From: Saccharomonospora cyanea NA-134
GTDB lineage: Bacteria > Actinomycetota > Actinomycetes > Mycobacteriales > Pseudonocardiaceae
Length of the DNA: 64,000 nt
NCBI RefSeq assembly: GCF_000244975.1
Contig: NZ_CM001440.1
Coordinates: forward strand, 1,477,538-1,541,537
Direction of reading: 5' to 3'
Part shown: piece after piece, positions 60,800 through 64,000 of the stretch
Position numbering within the stretch: the stretch's first letter is position 1
How the letters are laid out: every line of letters starts with the position of its first letter
The notes under the pieces: model-generated
Told to the model about the DNA's origin: nothing
The model's database searches: none
Seen by the model: the letters and a program-made list of their open reading frames with translations, nothing else
Position numbers and translations under genes: made by a program

Positions 60800-61108
60800 T
60801 CACCACGGCAGTGCCGTCAACGTGAGCACGGTCGCGGTCGTCACGAGGAACGCCACGGCGGCGAGGGCAGTCCTCGGCGGCGCGGTCGGGGTGGCGCGGC
60901 GGAGATCACGGTCTCGCCTCGCGCCCGCGAGCGCGAGCACCACGGCGGCGAGGGCAGTACACGCGGCGGCGGCTGTCAGCGCACTCCAGCCCGTGTGCAC
61001 GGTGTGGTACAGCAGCAGCAACGACACCGCACCGGCACCGAGTGCGCTGCGTTGCCAGGCCAGTCCCGTGCGCTCGGACGGCAACCCCCGCGCGGGGTCG
61101 TCGCTCAT
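60800..61108 (-). CDS. DUF202 membrane protein
   Basis: 102 residues: GLPSERTGLAWQRSALGAGA is the DUF202 motif (RTxLAWQRT), followed by three membrane helices (VSLLLLYHTV region, AAAACTALAAVVLALAG, ALAAVAFLVTTATVLTL). Start overlaps the stop of the other DUF202 gene (ATGA). The two probably form a hetero-oligomer of unknown role. Confidence 0.82.
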   Translation of the reverse strand: MSDDPARGLPSERTGLAWQRSALGAGAVSLLLLYHTVHTGWSALTAAAACTALAAVVLALAGARRDRDLRRATPTAPPRTALAAVAFLVTTATVLTLTALPW

Positions 61109-61449
61109 CCCGTCACCACGAGAACGGCCGCCACCACGGTGATGACGAGCACGACGGCCGAAACGACGGGTAGCAGCGGGCTCCGGGGCAGCGGTTCACC
61201 GCGGCGCATGGCGCGCTGGATGCGCCACCAGCGTGGGTAGGCGAGGGCGGCGAGCAGTGTGGCCAGGCCGATGCACAACGCTGCGAGCAGCGTGCGCATG
61301 GTCTCGGTGGCCAGACCGGGCACCAACTGGTGCACCGCTACGCCACCGGCGACAAGACCCAGTGACGTGCGGATCCACGCGAGGAAGGTGCGTTCGTTGG
61401 CGAGGGTGAACCGGTAGTCCGGGTCGGTTTCGTCGCGGTGGTCGGTCAC
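61105..61449 (-). CDS. DUF202/YidH-family membrane protein
   Basis: 114 residues. FTLANERTFLAWIRTSLGLV is the family signature, then three membrane helices. The GTG at 61449 is preferred; a GTG at 61482 would add 11 residues, and neither has a good ribosome-binding site. Coupled to the second DUF202 gene. Function unknown. Confidence 0.82.
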   Translation of the reverse strand: MTDHRDETDPDYRFTLANERTFLAWIRTSLGLVAGGVAVHQLVPGLATETMRTLLAALCIGLATLLAALAYPRWWRIQRAMRRGEPLPRSPLLPVVSAVVLVITVVAAVLVVTG

Positions 61450-61501
61450 GTCGTCACGGTGAGCGGAGCCACGTGCCGACACGCGGAACAGGGACCGGCG
61501 G

Positions 61502-61924
61502 TCACTCGCCGTCGGTGACGGCCTTCACGGCGTCGTCGACGCTCGAGTACACCGGCATCTGCGCCACGAGTCCCGTGGCCTCGAGGGGACGCAGGACCAC
61601 GCGCTTGGTGGCCACGACCGCCCACGTGAGCTTGTCGTGCGCGGCCTTCTCCGCCAGCTCGGCCAACACGGACAGTCCGGCCGAGCCGAGGAAACCGACA
61701 CCGTCGAAATCGAGCACGAGCCCACTCGCGGCGGTCGTGCTCTGCTCCACCCACTGCCGCAACTCGGGTGCCGACAGCAGGTCCACCTCGCCGGAGACGT
61801 GCGCCACCACCACGTCTCCCGACCGTCGTTCGGCGTCGATGCGCATGCCGTGGCTGTCCAGCGACCGCGGCTCTGCGGCGGGCGTCGACTGGGAGGTCAG
61901 GATGTTCGGGTCGGTGCTACGCAC
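61502..61924 (-). CDS. STAS-domain anti-sigma factor antagonist
   Basis: 140 residues from GTG 61924, with GGAGGGA before it. STAS core GDVVVAHVSGEVDLLSAPEL, then LVLDFDGVGFLGSAGLSVLA with the phosphorylatable Ser in the D-x-x-G-x-x-F-LGSAG motif. RsbV-like proteins bind anti-sigma kinases when unphosphorylated. No kinase or phosphatase gene is adjacent, so the partner is elsewhere. Confidence 0.92.
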   Translation of the reverse strand: MRSTDPNILTSQSTPAAEPRSLDSHGMRIDAERRSGDVVVAHVSGEVDLLSAPELRQWVEQSTTAASGLVLDFDGVGFLGSAGLSVLAELAEKAAHDKLTWAVVATKRVVLRPLEATGLVAQMPVYSSVDDAVKAVTDGE

Positions 61925-62168
61925 TGTTGTCCCTCCGTAGCGGTTCGGACAGGGCACACCGGCGGACATCGGATCCCTCGCGATGAACGCGTGGAGATGA
62001 AGTCCTGCCGTGGTTCGCGGCTGCCACGTGTCAACCGCTCTTCCTACCGTAGGAAGCCCGCCATGCGCGCCGCAACCTTTTCCCGGTTCTACTCACACGG
62101 ACTTCGCACGGCGTTTGATGTGGACGTCGAGTGGGTACGCCGGGACTTCGCGAACAAGGAGGGTGCCC

Positions 62169-62636
62169 ATGAGTGACGGCAGCGAACCAGTGACTCCTCC
62201 ACAGGACACCGGGATGCCGGACAGTGTCGAGACCGATCCGGCCGCACTGAACAGCGCCGAGGACCTGGACGAGGACCGGATGCGGCTCGATCCGCTCGAG
62301 GAGGGCATGGATCCGCCGGAACACTGGAGCGAGGCCGATCGCTACGGCATGACCCCGTTCGAGCAGCGGCAGGGCGAACCTCTGGAAGAACGCGTGCGGC
62401 AGGAGCGACCCGACGTCCAGGCGGCCGACGTTCCGGAACGTCCCGTCGCCGCGACTCCCGCCGGCGAGCTGGACGAGACGGTGGACGACGTCACGGAGGA
62501 CGTCGAACCCGTACCGCCGGACGAGGATCTCGTCCATCCCGACGCGAAGGGTGTCGGGCCGGCGCAGAACGCCAACCAGGCGGACGGCCCGGTGGCCGAT
62601 GCCCGCACCCCCGAGGACCCGGAGGCCGGCCGATGA
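62169..62636 (+). CDS. Acidic, probably disordered protein
   Basis: 155 residues with strong AAGGAGGG before the ATG. Asp, Glu and Pro dominate; a more structured patch DRMRLDPLEEGMDPPEHWSE followed by ADRYGMTPFEQRQGEPLEER is the recurring core of a small actinobacterial family of unknown function. Ends ATGA-coupled to the next gene. A stress- or envelope-related role is often supposed but not shown. Confidence 0.75.
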   Translation: MSDGSEPVTPPQDTGMPDSVETDPAALNSAEDLDEDRMRLDPLEEGMDPPEHWSEADRYGMTPFEQRQGEPLEERVRQERPDVQAADVPERPVAATPAGELDETVDDVTEDVEPVPPDEDLVHPDAKGVGPAQNANQADGPVADARTPEDPEAGR

Positions 62637-63091
62637 GCTCGGCGGGCGCGGACGTGCGCGGGCTCACCGAACAGCTCGTGGAGATCGCCCGGCGCGACGA
62701 CGTGGAAGCGCTCGCCGGACTGCTCACGCGGGTCGTCGGCCCGCACGGTGACCGCCTGTTCGAGCCCGTGCTCGCGGAACTCGTCGCCTCGGTGGTGCGG
62801 GCGTTGCGGAGGAACGCGGACGACCGGGAACCCGGGGGGACCTACACCGCCGACCTGGTGGACGCGGCCGACAACGACGTCGACATCGACGAGGTCGACC
62901 CGGCCCTTCGCGCGGTGTTGCGTGCCGTGCTCGCCCAGCTCAACGACGAGACCGACGACGCGCGGTTCCAGCTCTCGCTGGTGAGCGCGGACCCGGATCC
63001 GCTCGCCCGGCTCGACGCGTTGTGGCACGCCCTGTTGTGGGTCAGTGTGCTCGACGACACGTCCGCCGGGCGTGCCACCGACCCGGACTGA
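62633..63091 (+). CDS. Hypothetical helical protein
   Basis: 152 residues, ATGA overlap with the acidic protein. Helical N-terminal half (VRGLTEQLVEIARRDDVEAL, LAGLLTRVV), an acidic loop with NDVDIDEVDP, then RAVLRAVLAQLNDETDD and LWHALLWVSVLDD. No Cys, signal or membrane segment. No family recognised; co-expressed with the acidic gene. Confidence 0.65.
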   Translation: MSSAGADVRGLTEQLVEIARRDDVEALAGLLTRVVGPHGDRLFEPVLAELVASVVRALRRNADDREPGGTYTADLVDAADNDVDIDEVDPALRAVLRAVLAQLNDETDDARFQLSLVSADPDPLARLDALWHALLWVSVLDDTSAGRATDPD

Positions 63092-63124
63092 CAGCGACGA
63101 ACGACCAGGGCGAGGGGGTCCCGC

Positions 63125-63760
63125 GTGGTCCGTTACGAGGGGGCGCAGAACTACCTGCCGCGGGAGAGGGACCTGACGGCGCTGCGCGAGGCGTCGGCGG
63201 TCTGCCGGGGCTGCGACCTCTACGCCGACGCGACGCGGACGGTGTTCGGTGAGGGACCGGAACGCGCCCGGATCGTCATGGTGGGGGAGGTGCCCGGCGA
63301 TCGGGAGGACCGCGAGGGCGCGCCGTTCGTCGGTCCCGCGGGCGGGTTGCTCGACCGTGCGCTCGTGGAGGCGGGTATCGACCGGAACACCGTGTACGTG
63401 ACCAACGCCGTCAAGCACTTCCGTTTCACCCGCGACGAGAAGAGCGGCAGGCGCATTCACAAGAAACCGTCGCGGTCGCAGATCGTGGCGTGCAAGCCGT
63501 GGTTGCTGGCCGAACTGGACACCGTCCGGCCCGAACTGGTGGTCGCACTGGGCGCCACGGCGGCACAGTCGCTGTTCGGCCCGGACTTCCGGGTCAGCTC
63601 CCGGCGTGGGGAGTTGCTGGAACTGCCGGGGGTGGCCGATCCACCGCTCGCCGTCGCGACCGTGCACCCGTCGGCCGTGCTCCGGGCCAGGGACTCCGAC
63701 CGCGAACGCGCGTACGCCGGCCTCGTCGCCGACCTCGTCACGGCGGCGGAGGCACTGTGA
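63125..63760 (+). CDS. udgX: UdgX-type uracil-DNA glycosylase
   Basis: 211 residues. Motif A is VGEVPGDREDREGAPFVGPA. The UdgX-specific loop RRIHKKPSR (His112) is present: in UdgX this His forms a covalent bond with the deoxyribose after uracil release. Iron-sulfur Cys in CRGC (27, 30) and C123. A fourth Cys where family-4 enzymes often have one (VVALGATA here carries Ala) was not seen. VHPSAVLRA is motif B. AGGGGG precedes the GTG. Confidence 0.9.
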   Translation: MVRYEGAQNYLPRERDLTALREASAVCRGCDLYADATRTVFGEGPERARIVMVGEVPGDREDREGAPFVGPAGGLLDRALVEAGIDRNTVYVTNAVKHFRFTRDEKSGRRIHKKPSRSQIVACKPWLLAELDTVRPELVVALGATAAQSLFGPDFRVSSRRGELLELPGVADPPLAVATVHPSAVLRARDSDRERAYAGLVADLVTAAEAL

Positions 63761-63866
63761 GTGTCAGGGCCTTCCGCCCGCGGCGTCCGGCGCGCGGGCG
63801 GCGCACCGGGCCGGATGCCCTTACGGTGGGGGTGGCAGCCGTACGCGAACGAAGGGAAACACCGAC

Positions 63867-64000
63867 ATGCTCGCCATGACCGACGCTGCCGCCGAGGCGA
63901 TCAGCGTTCTGACCGCACAGGACGGTCAGGATTCCGCGGGTCTGCGGTTCGCGCTGCGGGAGGAGACGGAGGAAGGCGCACAGCTTGCGCTGTCGATCGC
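63867..64000 (+). CDS. HesB/IscA-like protein, N-terminal fragment
   Basis: Runs off the window. Starts MLAMTDAAAEAISVLTAQDG with GAAGGGA upstream, then GLRFALREETEEGAQLALSI. The opening resembles the iron-sulfur assembly (HesB-like) family, but the cysteines that would confirm it lie beyond the window. Direction and spacing suggest a separate unit from udgX. Confidence 0.6.
   Translation, partial: MLAMTDAAAEAISVLTAQDGQDSAGLRFALREETEEGAQLALSI

Overview
The window is high-GC, densely packed actinobacterial chromosome. Gene order such as nadD-rsfS-gpgP-octT-degV-comEA-comEC-holA-rpsT-lepA-hemW (mycobacterial-type synteny), a WhiB regulator, an F420-type luciferase-like oxidoreductase and many GTG starts point to Actinomycetales. 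The overall character fits Pseudonocardiaceae (Saccharomonospora/Amycolatopsis-like), but the genus is an inference. No rRNA, tRNA or CRISPR array was seen.

Layout. 1-8,270: end of a P450/ferredoxin pair, a methyltransferase, folC with a DUF4233 partner, a three-gene block of unknowns, ndk, and a lyase/MFS/GntR catabolic module with a perfect palindromic operator. 8,340-21,006: an ABC-2 exporter operon (ATPase plus two permeases) whose ATPase gene is split by a 10,031-bp integrated element. The element is bounded by an 11-bp core repeat (8,952-8,962 and 18,983-18,993). It carries a leaderless serine integrase, an HTH excisionase candidate, antirepressor fragments, tape measure, HNH nuclease, major capsid and scaffold genes, several small Cys-rich or unknown proteins, and an unusual amount of structured noncoding DNA. 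No terminase, portal, tail-tube or lysis gene was recognised.

21,037-35,117: small membrane proteins, a secreted subtilase, RNase E/G, the rplU-rpmA-obgE-proB group, an MFS permease, then nadD-rsfS-gpgP-octT-degV, which links NAD synthesis, ribosome silencing and methylglucose lipopolysaccharide synthesis. 35,160-44,638: DNA-uptake genes comEA/comEC behind a pair of consensus DnaA boxes, thrC under a SAM riboswitch, holA, rpsT and lepA. 44,744-49,752: nitronate monooxygenase, quinone oxidoreductase, a barstar-family gene next to what looks like a decayed ribonuclease gene, an enoyl-CoA hydratase and a cation/Ca2+ exchanger flanked by members of a dispersed repeat family.

49,824-55,623: a complete assimilatory sulfate-reduction operon on the minus strand (short Cys-containing leader ORF, sulfite reductase, a small zinc ribbon, cysH, cysD, cysN, chelatase). 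55,792-64,000: hemW, a saccharopine-dehydrogenase-like reductase, WhiB, an F420-type enzyme, a ShbA/SigD-like sigma factor, a DUF202 pair, a STAS protein, acidic unknowns, a UdgX-type uracil-DNA glycosylase and the start of a HesB-like gene.

Two regulatory habits recur. Many genes have a TANNNT box 6-8 nt before a GTG/ATG start (leaderless transcripts), and strong GC-rich hairpins sit between convergent genes.
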